A stretch of DNA of 64,000 bases from Methylotenera sp. (lineage in GTDB: Bacteria > Pseudomonadota > Gammaproteobacteria > Burkholderiales > Methylophilaceae), in NCBI GenBank assembly GCA_013141075.1, contig JABFRQ010000003.1, forward strand, positions 62,001-126,000. The letters run 5' to 3'. Positions 9,138 to 18,800 of the stretch are shown here, piece after piece. Position 1 is the first letter of the stretch. Each line of letters begins with the position of its first letter. Made by a program: the position numbers and the translations under genes. The notes below the pieces were generated by a model, which was given only the letters and a program-made list of their open reading frames with translations, had not been told where the DNA came from and did no database searches.

Positions 9138-10640
9138 TTGATTCCAAGGGCTTATCTATATACGATAAGAGTACAAAGCATTGCAAATGATAACAAACTA
9201 AAAATGTCCACCCATTTAGGCAACATTAACACAATGACAACAGCCGCTGTTGAAAACACCCAGTTAAATACCAAGATAAATGCAGAGTCTATACTCGAAT
9301 TTCAAGCCACTTTACTTTCACATGGCCATTTTGATGAAGCCACTACCGCACTAGCTACAGAACTAGCGCTAAAGCTGAACTTAGAACGCGTTTCTATTGG
9401 TATTAGCGAACATGGTCAAATGCAAGTAAAAGCGATTTCGCATAGTGCAGAAGTTGAATCTAAGCACGAGGTGAATCGCAGAATAGCGGCAGCGATGGAT
9501 GAAGCGGCTGAACAATCTGCTCTTATTGTTTATCCTGAAATGGCTGGCAGCCAACCGCGCCTCATGTTGGCACACGTAGCATTGGTGCGGGGCTCAGGCA
9601 ATCAGGTATCTACAATACCACTGGTGAATAATGGGGCAATTTTTGGCGCAATCACGCATGAGCGCAATGCCAGTAAGCTGTATCAGCCTGATGAAATTGA
9701 TGCTTTTAAACATATAGCCGCGCTGCTCGGGCCAGTTTTGTATCTAAAATGGAATGGTGAGCGGCCTTGGTATGCGCGTGTTAAGCAAGATTTTTCTGCA
9801 TGGTTCAACCGCCACTTTTCAATGACGGATGTTGGCTTCAAATTAGCCATGTACGCACTTACCGCGGGCTTGCTTGCTTTGCTGTTTATTCCTGTGCAAT
9901 ACAATATTAGCGCGCCTGCGCGGCTTGAAGGCTCAATTCAACGTGCGCTAGTAGCGCCCGAAAATGGCTATTTGCAGCATGCTTACGTACGTCCAGGTGA
10001 TAAAGTCAAAGCGCACCAAGTGTTAGCTGAGCTGGCAGATGAAGACTTGCTATTAGAAATTCGCCGCTGGCAAAGTGAGCTAGCGCAACATGAAAACACT
10101 TATAGCGCTGCATTGGCACAATCAGACCGCGTACAAATGGTGGTGAATGAATCAAAAGCTGAAGAAGCCAAAACGCAACTCGCGCTGGCAGAAGCTAAAC
10201 TTTCACGCGCACGTATTGTTGCGCCATTTGACGGTGTGATAATAAAAGGTGATTTAAAACAATTGCTTGGCGCGCCTGTGCAGCGCGGAGATACCCTACT
10301 CACCATTGCGCCTGCTGACTCTTTTCGGCTAATGATTGAAGTGGATGAGCGCGATATTTCTGAAGTTAAGCTTAATCAAGCAGGCAAACTTGCGCTGGTT
10401 TCATTGCCTGGCGAAACCTTAGCCTTTAAAGTGCTGCGCATTACACCCGCTGCGGTTAGCAAAGAGGAGCGTAACTTTTTTGAGGTTGAAGGTGCAATTA
10501 AGACTGCTGACCTTGCCACGCTACGCCCAGGTTTAGAAGGCATCGCAAAAATTAAAGCAGGGCAACATGCTTTAATTTGGTCGCTCACGCATCGTTTAAT
10601 TGATTGGGCAAGCATCACTTTTTGGAAATGGGGTCTGTAG
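9138..10640 (+). CDS. GAF-domain plus HlyD-type periplasmic adaptor (membrane fusion) protein; start probably at a downstream ATG
   Basis: N-terminal GAF-like region, one TM (LAMYALTAGLLALLFIP), then lipoyl/HlyD (RLEGSIQRALVAPENGYLQHAYVRPGDKVKAHQVLAEL). The listed start is TTG; ATGs at 9204 and 9234 are alternatives. Confidence 0.8.
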   Translation: MIPRAYLYTIRVQSIANDNKLKMSTHLGNINTMTTAAVENTQLNTKINAESILEFQATLLSHGHFDEATTALATELALKLNLERVSIGISEHGQMQVKAISHSAEVESKHEVNRRIAAAMDEAAEQSALIVYPEMAGSQPRLMLAHVALVRGSGNQVSTIPLVNNGAIFGAITHERNASKLYQPDEIDAFKHIAALLGPVLYLKWNGERPWYARVKQDFSAWFNRHFSMTDVGFKLAMYALTAGLLALLFIPVQYNISAPARLEGSIQRALVAPENGYLQHAYVRPGDKVKAHQVLAELADEDLLLEIRRWQSELAQHENTYSAALAQSDRVQMVVNESKAEEAKTQLALAEAKLSRARIVAPFDGVIIKGDLKQLLGAPVQRGDTLLTIAPADSFRLMIEVDERDISEVKLNQAGKLALVSLPGETLAFKVLRITPAAVSKEERNFFEVEGAIKTADLATLRPGLEGIAKIKAGQHALIWSLTHRLIDWASITFWKWGL

Positions 10641-12790
10641 TCGTGCGCGAATCGCTATTTAGCCCACTTTGGCACCGTTACTCTAAACAACGTCCACAAC
10701 TTAGAACGCACGTTACTGTGCAACCGCAGCGCTACCGTGACCAAACTTGGTATTTGCTCATTAACGATACTAACGGTAAGAATTTTAGAATCAACGAAGT
10801 TGCCTACCAATTTATTGGTCGTTGCGATGGGCATTTTTCAGTGCAAGAAGTGTGGAATAGCATGTTGGAATCGCTTGGTGACGACACGCCTACACAAGAT
10901 GAATTGATTCGTCTGCTTGGCGAGCTAGATCAGCGCGATTTGATTCGCTATGAAGTTATGCCAGATGTGCCAGGTATGTTTCGCCGCAAACAAGAAAAAA
11001 TTAAGCGCGAGCGCATGGCATTCATTAACCCGCTGGCTTTCAAGCTTTCGCTGTGGGATCCGAGCAAGTTTCTCGATAAAACCAAGTGGTTACAAAAACT
11101 CATTTTCAACCCGATTACATTCGCGCTGTGGCTGCTTATCGTGTTGAGTGCAATATTGGCCGCAGCCTCACATTGGGATGCACTGCGCCAGCATGCTAGC
11201 AATTATTTAACTACGCCGCTTTACTTATTTTTGGCATGGTTGAGCTTTCCGTTTATTAAAGCTTTGCATGAGCTTGGTCACGCACTAGCTGTGCGCCATT
11301 GGGATGGTCAAGTACGCGAAACTGGCGTTACTTTTTTTGTGTTTACCCCAGCGCCTTATGTGGATGCATCTGCATCCAGCGCATTCCGCAGCCAAACTCA
11401 GCGTATGACCGTAAGCGCCATGGGCATGATGGTGGAATTGCTGCTGGCCGCAATTGCACTTGTATTATGGCTAAGCACGCAATCTGGCGTGGTGCATGCG
11501 TTGGCGTTTGTCACCATGTTTATTTGTAGTGTGACCTCGCTATTATTCAACGGTAACCCGTTGTTGCGTTTTGACGCCTATTATATTCTGTGTGATGCCT
11601 TTGACCTGCCCAACTTAGCCATTCGTAGCCGCATGTATTGGGCCAACTTACTCAGGCGCTTAGTATTGGGTGCAAAAAACATTGTGCCAATGTCGTTTGC
11701 CATAGGCGAACGCAAATGGTTAATGGCCTACGCGCCTTTATCTATGGCGTATGGCTTGTTGATTATGGGGTATATTATATTTTGGGTAGGCTCAAAATCT
11801 TTCATTATCGGCTTACTCGTTGCGCTATTTGCACTGTTAACCATGCTGATTAAGCCATTACTCGGCACCATTAAAAACATCATTTCTACCACCGCTATCG
11901 GCACCTCAAGAAGCCGCGCAAAACTGGTGATTACTGCCATATTAGGCTTAGGCTTTGCCTTACTATTTTTGGTGCCAGTGCCGTTTAATACCATGGCGCA
12001 AGGTGTAGTTTGGCTGCCCGAGCAAGCCCGTATTAGGCCGATGACAGAGGGTTTTATCCAAGAATTTCGTGTGGCGCATGGCGCGCAAATTGAGCCGAAT
12101 CAAGTCATTTTACTGCTATCCGACCCTGATTTAATCGCCAGGCGCGACAACCTTAACAGTCAACTTGCTGGCATGCAGGTGGAGCAATATCATTTACTAT
12201 CGCAAGACATTGCCCGCGCAACTGGCATGGGTGAGAAAATTGAAAAAGTAAGCGCCGAATTAAAGCGGGTTAATGAGCAAATTGGTGAGCTTGAAGTGCG
12301 TAGCCAAGTGCAAGGTAAATTGGTGATGCCGCATCAAAATGACATGCTAGGCACTTTTGTAAAACAAGGCGCTGTGCTCGCTTATGTACTCAATAGCAAC
12401 ATTACAAAAGTGCGTGCTGCCATACCAGAGCCTGCTGCTGCGCTGGTGCACGAAAATTTAACAGGCGTGCAAGTCAGAACGGCCGACCACGCAAACCAAA
12501 TATTAACTGCCACATTATCAGCAGACACCCCCGCCGTAACCCGCACCCTGCCTAGCCCCGCGATGGGCGACCATGGTGGCGGCCGCTACGCCACCGACCC
12601 TAGTGATAAAAATGGTTTAACTACCACTGAACCCTTAGTACTCATTGACCTTAACTTGCCCACCACCACCTTAGAGCGCGTAGGTGCGCGCGTTAGCGTA
12701 CGTTTTGACCACGGTAACGCGCCTATTGCCACGCAAGTGTATCGCCATTTGCGGCAGCTTTTTCTGCGCTACTTTAACCCTTCAGATTAA
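10604..12790 (+). CDS. PqqD-like domain / M50 (site-2-type) metalloprotease / HlyD-like C-terminal region
   Basis: HELGH zinc motif in IKALHELGHALAVRHW, NPLLRFDAYYIL M50 motif, N-terminal PqqD-like region, C-terminal barrel-sandwich segment (LPEQARIRPMTEGFIQEFRVAHGAQIEPNQVILLL). The start overlaps the preceding gene. Confidence 0.85.
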   Translation: MGKHHFLEMGSVVVRESLFSPLWHRYSKQRPQLRTHVTVQPQRYRDQTWYLLINDTNGKNFRINEVAYQFIGRCDGHFSVQEVWNSMLESLGDDTPTQDELIRLLGELDQRDLIRYEVMPDVPGMFRRKQEKIKRERMAFINPLAFKLSLWDPSKFLDKTKWLQKLIFNPITFALWLLIVLSAILAAASHWDALRQHASNYLTTPLYLFLAWLSFPFIKALHELGHALAVRHWDGQVRETGVTFFVFTPAPYVDASASSAFRSQTQRMTVSAMGMMVELLLAAIALVLWLSTQSGVVHALAFVTMFICSVTSLLFNGNPLLRFDAYYILCDAFDLPNLAIRSRMYWANLLRRLVLGAKNIVPMSFAIGERKWLMAYAPLSMAYGLLIMGYIIFWVGSKSFIIGLLVALFALLTMLIKPLLGTIKNIISTTAIGTSRSRAKLVITAILGLGFALLFLVPVPFNTMAQGVVWLPEQARIRPMTEGFIQEFRVAHGAQIEPNQVILLLSDPDLIARRDNLNSQLAGMQVEQYHLLSQDIARATGMGEKIEKVSAELKRVNEQIGELEVRSQVQGKLVMPHQNDMLGTFVKQGAVLAYVLNSNITKVRAAIPEPAAALVHENLTGVQVRTADHANQILTATLSADTPAVTRTLPSPAMGDHGGGRYATDPSDKNGLTTTEPLVLIDLNLPTTTLERVGARVSVRFDHGNAPIATQVYRHLRQLFLRYFNPSD

Positions 12791-12814
12791 AAAATTCAGC
12801 TGGGAAAAACTCGC

Positions 12815-14782
12815 GTGAAAGGCTTAAACACTCCTTCCCCTGGCGTTTTACATGGTCATTACCCTGAAAAAAGTACTGTCCATGAAACCTTTTTTACCGC
12901 ACTTAAACGCAAGCTAATCACTCCTTTTGCCACGCTTGGCACAATGAGCGCTAAGCCATATCAGCGGTTTATTAAGCAAGTTAATGCCCACGAACCTGCA
13001 TTCAAAAACCTTTCTGAAGCCAGAATAAAAGCGCGTTTGCGCGAGTTACAGCCTTTACTTTCTATGCACGGCATGACAAATACACTGTTAGCCGAAGTAT
13101 TTGCAATTATTAAAAAAACCTGTGCGCGCAAACTAGGCCACACGCCTTATGACACGCAGCTTATCGCCGCGCGCATTATGCTCGATGGTAAATTGGCTGA
13201 AATGGCCACGGGTGAAGGTAAAACGCTAGCAGCAGGCATTTGCGTTGCCGCAGCTGCGCTAGCGGGCATTCCAGTGCATTTAATTACCTCAAATGATTAC
13301 TTGGTGATGCGCGATTCTGCCACCTTACGCCCGCTATTCAACGCGCTGGGGCTAACTGTAGGCGCGGTGGTGCAAGGCCAAGCAGTAGATGCACGCCAAC
13401 AAGCCTATGCTTGTGATATTACTTATGTGACCGCAAAAGAGTTGGTATTTGACTATTTACGTGATCGTACGCTTTACGGCAAAACAAAATCCGCCCTGCA
13501 TAATAGCGTGGCGCAACTGGCTGGCCATGTACCAAACTCCTTGCTACGCGGGCTTTGCATGGCCATCATTGATGAGGCCGACAGCATTTTGATTGATGAA
13601 GCGCGCGTGCCTCTGATACTCTCGCAAAGCATATTGCAAGAGGCGCAAGTGGATTACCACAGCAAAGTGATGGCACTCGCCACCTCACTTAATTTGCAAG
13701 AAGATTTTGTGCTGAACCAGCGTAATTTATCGGTCGATTTGACAGAACATGGTTGGCAAAAGCTGCAAACGCTCACAAAATCGCTAGGCCAACTTCAATA
13801 CAATAAAATGCATTTAGAAGAAACGATTTGCCAAGCCTTAGCAGCGCTACATCTCTATAAAAAAGACAAACATTATTTGGTACGCGATGACGCTGTGCAT
13901 ATTATTGACGAAATTACAGGCCGCATTGCGCCTGGCAGAATATGGTCGCGCGGCTTGCACCAACTCATTGAATTAAAAGAACATTGCAAGCCAAGTGGCG
14001 AAATGGTCACGGCCGCACAAATCACTTATCAGCGCTTTTTTCCACGCTATTTACGCCTTGGCGGCATGAGCGGTACACTAAGAGAGTCATGCGCTGAATT
14101 ATTTGGCGTATTTGGCTTAAAAATAGTGAAAGTGCCGCTCAGAAAACCCAGTCAACGTATCACGCTGCCCACGCGCATTTATCGTAATCGTCAAGATTTA
14201 TGGGCGGCCGTGACTAAGCGTGTATTAGAAATGGACAAAAATGGGCGCGCTGTTTTAATTGGCACCGATTCAGTAGCAGATTCTGAAGTGTTATCGCAAC
14301 ATCTACAAAATGCGGGCTTGGCGTACGAGGTGTTGAATGCTCGTCAAGATGCACGAGAAGCCAACATTATTGCGCACGCAGGCCAGCCAAACCACATTAC
14401 GGTTTCTACCAACATGGCTGGCAGGGGCACAGATATTAGCTTAGGCAAAGGCGTGGCTGCGCTAGGCGGCATACATTTAATAAGCTGCCAACATAACGTA
14501 TCGCGGCGCATTGATAGACAATTGCTAGGCCGCTGCGCAAGGCAGGGCAACCCTGGTAGCACAGAAACTTTAACTGCAATGGACAAGCCCTTGATTGCTC
14601 ATTTTTTTCCAAAATGGGTCGCAAAGTTGGCTGGCGAACAAGGATTATCAAGCCCGCAATGGTTGGTGATGCTCATTTTACGCTGGCCACAATGGCGAGA
14701 AGAAGCGCATCAACGTGCACAACGCCATGCCATGATGATGCATGACGCACGCATAGAGCGCGACGCTTTTTTACCAGAATAG
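12815..14782 (+). CDS. SecA-like ATPase (short SecA paralogue)
   Basis: MATGEGKTLAAGI Walker A, IDEADSILIDEARVPLILS Walker B, STNMAGRGTDISLG; 655 aa and without the usual SecA C-terminal zinc-binding tail. GTG start. Confidence 0.9.
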   Translation: MKGLNTPSPGVLHGHYPEKSTVHETFFTALKRKLITPFATLGTMSAKPYQRFIKQVNAHEPAFKNLSEARIKARLRELQPLLSMHGMTNTLLAEVFAIIKKTCARKLGHTPYDTQLIAARIMLDGKLAEMATGEGKTLAAGICVAAAALAGIPVHLITSNDYLVMRDSATLRPLFNALGLTVGAVVQGQAVDARQQAYACDITYVTAKELVFDYLRDRTLYGKTKSALHNSVAQLAGHVPNSLLRGLCMAIIDEADSILIDEARVPLILSQSILQEAQVDYHSKVMALATSLNLQEDFVLNQRNLSVDLTEHGWQKLQTLTKSLGQLQYNKMHLEETICQALAALHLYKKDKHYLVRDDAVHIIDEITGRIAPGRIWSRGLHQLIELKEHCKPSGEMVTAAQITYQRFFPRYLRLGGMSGTLRESCAELFGVFGLKIVKVPLRKPSQRITLPTRIYRNRQDLWAAVTKRVLEMDKNGRAVLIGTDSVADSEVLSQHLQNAGLAYEVLNARQDAREANIIAHAGQPNHITVSTNMAGRGTDISLGKGVAALGGIHLISCQHNVSRRIDRQLLGRCARQGNPGSTETLTAMDKPLIAHFFPKWVAKLAGEQGLSSPQWLVMLILRWPQWREEAHQRAQRHAMMMHDARIERDAFLPE

Positions 14783-14933
14783 CCATTAAATCAACGGTGA
14801 TTATTTTCAATAATTTACGTTTGGCATATAAATTGCTTATATTCAGTTAAAAATAACCCAATTTTTAACTGATTACTGACTAACCAAAATCATCGTTAGC
14901 GCCTTATATCTGCTTATTACACAGGCACTTAAG

Positions 14934-14952
14934 TTGTCTATATAATAGACAA
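14934..14952. promoter_or_regulatory. Perfect 8-3-8 palindrome overlapping a TATAAT hexamer upstream of the adaptor/giant-protein genes
   Basis: TTGTCTAT-ATA-ATAGACAA; tataat at 14941-14946. Confidence 0.5.
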
Positions 14953-15041
14953 AAATATGATTTTAAAAAAGTAGTCGCGAGGAGTTTAAAATAATTTACT
15001 TCAAGAACATTACCATTTTCTATCGCTTACGCGCTATAGAT

Positions 15042-15875
15042 TTGAGAGTCACCCATTTACAAGCAAAATGCCTAGTTGCATTGGCATTGTTATTACCCGC
15101 TACTTACAGCCTAGCGGCTCAACCTTTAGGTTGCTTAATTGAGCCTGAGCGTGTGGCTGAAGTGGGCAGCCAAGTGATTGGCGTGGTTGAATCAGTTAAA
15201 GTTGAGCGCGGCGATATTGTGCGTAAAGGGCAAATACTGGCTGTATTGCGCTCAGATGTTGAGCGTGCATCGGTAGAAGTTGCCAATACACGTAGCCAAA
15301 CTGAGGCTGAAATTCGCTCTGCCGAGGCAAATCTCAGGCTAGCACGCATTACGCAAAAACGCCAAGAAGACCTTGTAACTAAGCATTTTATTTCACAGCA
15401 AGCGCTAGATAAATCAAGCGCAGATACGGCAATTGCAGAGCAAAAACTAGCGCTTAGCAAAGAGCAATTACGCACGTCGGGCAGCGAATTAGCATTGGCG
15501 CGCGCCCAGCTTGGGCAACGTACGATTCGTTCGCCGATTGATGGCATTATTACCGACCGCTATGTGTGGCCAGGTGAGCGCGTTGAAGAAAAAGCACTAT
15601 TTCGCGTGGCAAAAATTAACCCTTTACGCGTTGAAATGCTGGTTTCGGCTTCATCTTACGGCACTATTAGCAAAGGCATGCAGCTTAGCGTTGTGCCGCA
15701 ACTACCTAATTTTCAGGCGCTTGATGCCACGGTGGTCTTAGTAGACAAACTGATTGACGGCGCGAGTAATACTTTTCGCGTGCGTGCTGAAATCAAAAAT
15801 CCTGACTCAGCGATTCCCTCTGGCCTGCGTTGCAAAGTTGAGCTGCCTGAGCCAGCCCTTGCATCTAATAAATAA
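15042..15875 (+). CDS. Periplasmic adaptor subunit (RND/HlyD family) with signal peptide
   Basis: Signal peptide LVALALLLPATYSLA, lipoyl halves (VGSQVIGVVESVKVERGDIVRKGQ; RTIRSPIDGIITDRYVWPGERV). TTG start. Confidence 0.85.
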   Translation: MRVTHLQAKCLVALALLLPATYSLAAQPLGCLIEPERVAEVGSQVIGVVESVKVERGDIVRKGQILAVLRSDVERASVEVANTRSQTEAEIRSAEANLRLARITQKRQEDLVTKHFISQQALDKSSADTAIAEQKLALSKEQLRTSGSELALARAQLGQRTIRSPIDGIITDRYVWPGERVEEKALFRVAKINPLRVEMLVSASSYGTISKGMQLSVVPQLPNFQALDATVVLVDKLIDGASNTFRVRAEIKNPDSAIPSGLRCKVELPEPALASNK

Positions 15876-15899
15876 CTTCATCATCACGTAAACCGCCCG

Positions 15900-18800
15900 A
15901 TGATGAAGTTAAGGCCAACATCCGCCAGACAACGCCCTGAGTTTGAAGAACTCGAAGCCAGAATTCTTTATTCTGCCGACGCTGGCGCCCTGCTTCACCC
16001 CGATGCGTTTAACCTAAGCGCTGAAGTGCGCGTGCTTGACCTAAGTAGCGTTAGCCCAGTCCAAACTAGCAGTGCCCAAATTACGACAGTCACATCAGAA
16101 ATCGTGTTTGTGGATACGCGCGTGAGTAATTATCAGCAATTGGTCGATGATATTACTGCGCAAAATAGCGCAAATCGCCATATTGAAGTAAATCTGCTTG
16201 ATAGTAACAAAGATGGTATTGCGCAAATTGCTGACGCGCTGGCAGGCCGCACCGACATTAGCGCGATGCACTTAATTGCTGAAGGCAATGTGGCCGAACT
16301 ATGGCTTGGCAATAGCTTTATCACGCAAGATTCAATGGCGAACACCTATGCCAAAGCTTTACAACAAATAGGCTTAAGCCTTACTGCAGATGCAGATATT
16401 TTGGTATATGGCTGTAATTTTGGGCAAGGCAGCGCGGGTGAAACCGCAGTTGCAACGCTGGCCAATTTAACTGGTGCCGATGTTGCCGCCAGTAATGACC
16501 GCACGAGCAACGCCGCCAACTTTGGCAACTGGTCGCTAGAAGTGAATTACGGAACCATTAGCACAGATGTAGTTGTTTCTGCTTACGGGCAACAAAATTG
16601 GTTTGGCGCGCTTTCTACTTTCACCGTCACCAACACCAACGATGCTGGGGCAGGCTCATTAAGACAAGCGATTATTGACGCCAACGGCAATGCAGGGGCA
16701 GATAACATCTACTTTGCGATTGCTGGTACGGGCATACATACCATCACGCTAGCTTCTAGCCTTGATAGCATTTTAGATACAGTCAACATTGACGCCACCA
16801 CTGACGATAGCTTTGCAGCAAATGGCAATAGGCCAGCAATTGTGTTAAATGGTGGTGGCACAATGTTAGATGGCTTTGAGCTTTATAGTGGTTCTGACGG
16901 CAGTACGATTCGAGGCTTTGTAATACAAAACTTCACTCAAGATGGCATTGATATTGCTGGAACATCAGGCATCACCATAGCTGGCAACTGGATAGGCTTA
17001 AATACGGCTGGCACTGGCGCTGCGGGTAGCGCAAATGGCGTTAATATTTGGGATGCTAACAACAATATTATTGGTGGCACGACAGCGGCTGACCGCAATG
17101 TTATTTCTGGTAACACCTTAGGCATTTACATTGGAAATAGTTTAAGTAACACGAGTGCTGGCAACCAAGTGCAGGGCAACTATATTGGCACCAACTCTGA
17201 TGGAACAGCATCAATATCCAACACTCATGGTGTTTATATACAATCTGCAAACAATACTGTTGGTGGGCTTTTATCAGGTGCTAGAAACATCATTTCAGGC
17301 AATACTGGTCACGGCATTGTAATGCAAGGTATTGATGCGCATAACAACTTAGTGCAAGGCAACTACATTGGTACAGATGTCACCGGCACGCTAGACATCA
17401 GCGGCACGACTGCAACATTGGGACAGTCTGGTGTTGATGTAATTGACGGCGCTTCATACAATTTAATTGGCGGCACCACTGTTGCAGCGCGCAATATTAT
17501 TTCTGGTAACAATTGGTTTGGCGTTGAGATGGTGCAGGTAGGCACTAACAACAACCTAGTGCAAGGCAACTATATTGGTACAGACGTCACAGGCACAGTA
17601 GCACTGGGCAACTCAGAAGGTGGTGCTTCTTTTTGGAATGGTGCAGCCAACAACACCATAGGCGGCAGCGTGGCTGGTGCGCGCAACATTATTTCAGGTA
17701 ACTTAAACAAAGGCGTACTGATTGGTGGCACCACAACGCCAACGGGCAATAATATTAAAGGCAACTATATTGGTACCGATGTAACAGGTACTGTAGCGCT
17801 AGCCAATGCAACTTATGGGGTTTATATTCAAAGTGGTAATGGCAATACCATTGGCGGCACCAACGCACTTGAAAGAAACATAATTTCTGGCAATGCAGAT
17901 AGCGGAGTTTACATCACGGGTTTTGACTCAATAAGCAATGTAGTTTTAGGTAATTATATTGGCACTGATGCTAGTGGAACAGTCGCCATAAGCAATGGCG
18001 GCTATGGCGTGCATATTGATAACGGCGCTAGCAACAACGTAATTGGTGATGGCGTAGCTGGTGCGCGTAGTATTGTATCGGGCAATGCTGATATTGGCAT
18101 TTATGTAGCTGATGCTAGCACTAACGGCAACAAGATTTTGGGCAATTATGTCGGGCTAAACGCAGCTGGCAATGCTGCGATATCGAATGGCTCGTTCGGT
18201 ATTGCCGTTGATTTCCAAGCTCAAAACACCCAAATAGGCGGCTCAGCAGCTGGCGAAGGTAATGTAATATCTGGCAATACAGGCACCAATGGCAGCCTTT
18301 CACGTGGCGGCATTTATTTGTATGCCGAATCTACTGTCGTACAAGGCAATATTATTGGCTTAAGCTCAGACAAATCAACCATTATCGCCAACGGTGGCGT
18401 ACCAGATATTGGTGGTTATAGTGCGGGTATTTTTATTTCTACCGCGCTTGGAAGTACACTCATTGGTGGAGATTCAGTTGGTCAGGGCAACACCATTGCA
18501 GGCAATATTGGTGACGGTATTGGCAATTTTGGCTCTGATGTAGCAATTTTAGGTAATAATATTTACAGCAACACAGCACTAGGAATTGATCTAAATGTTG
18601 ATGGCGTTTCGTTGAATGATCCATCAGCCGCCTTGGATGGAGACGCAGGGCCAAATAACCTGCAAAACTTCCCGCTACTCTATAATGCAATTGTTAATGG
18701 CGGCACACTGACTCTTACAGGTGAAATTCGCAGCGCGGCCAATACCACGTATCGACTAGAGTTTTTCCGCAGCCCATTAGGTACTGAAGACCCCACAGGC

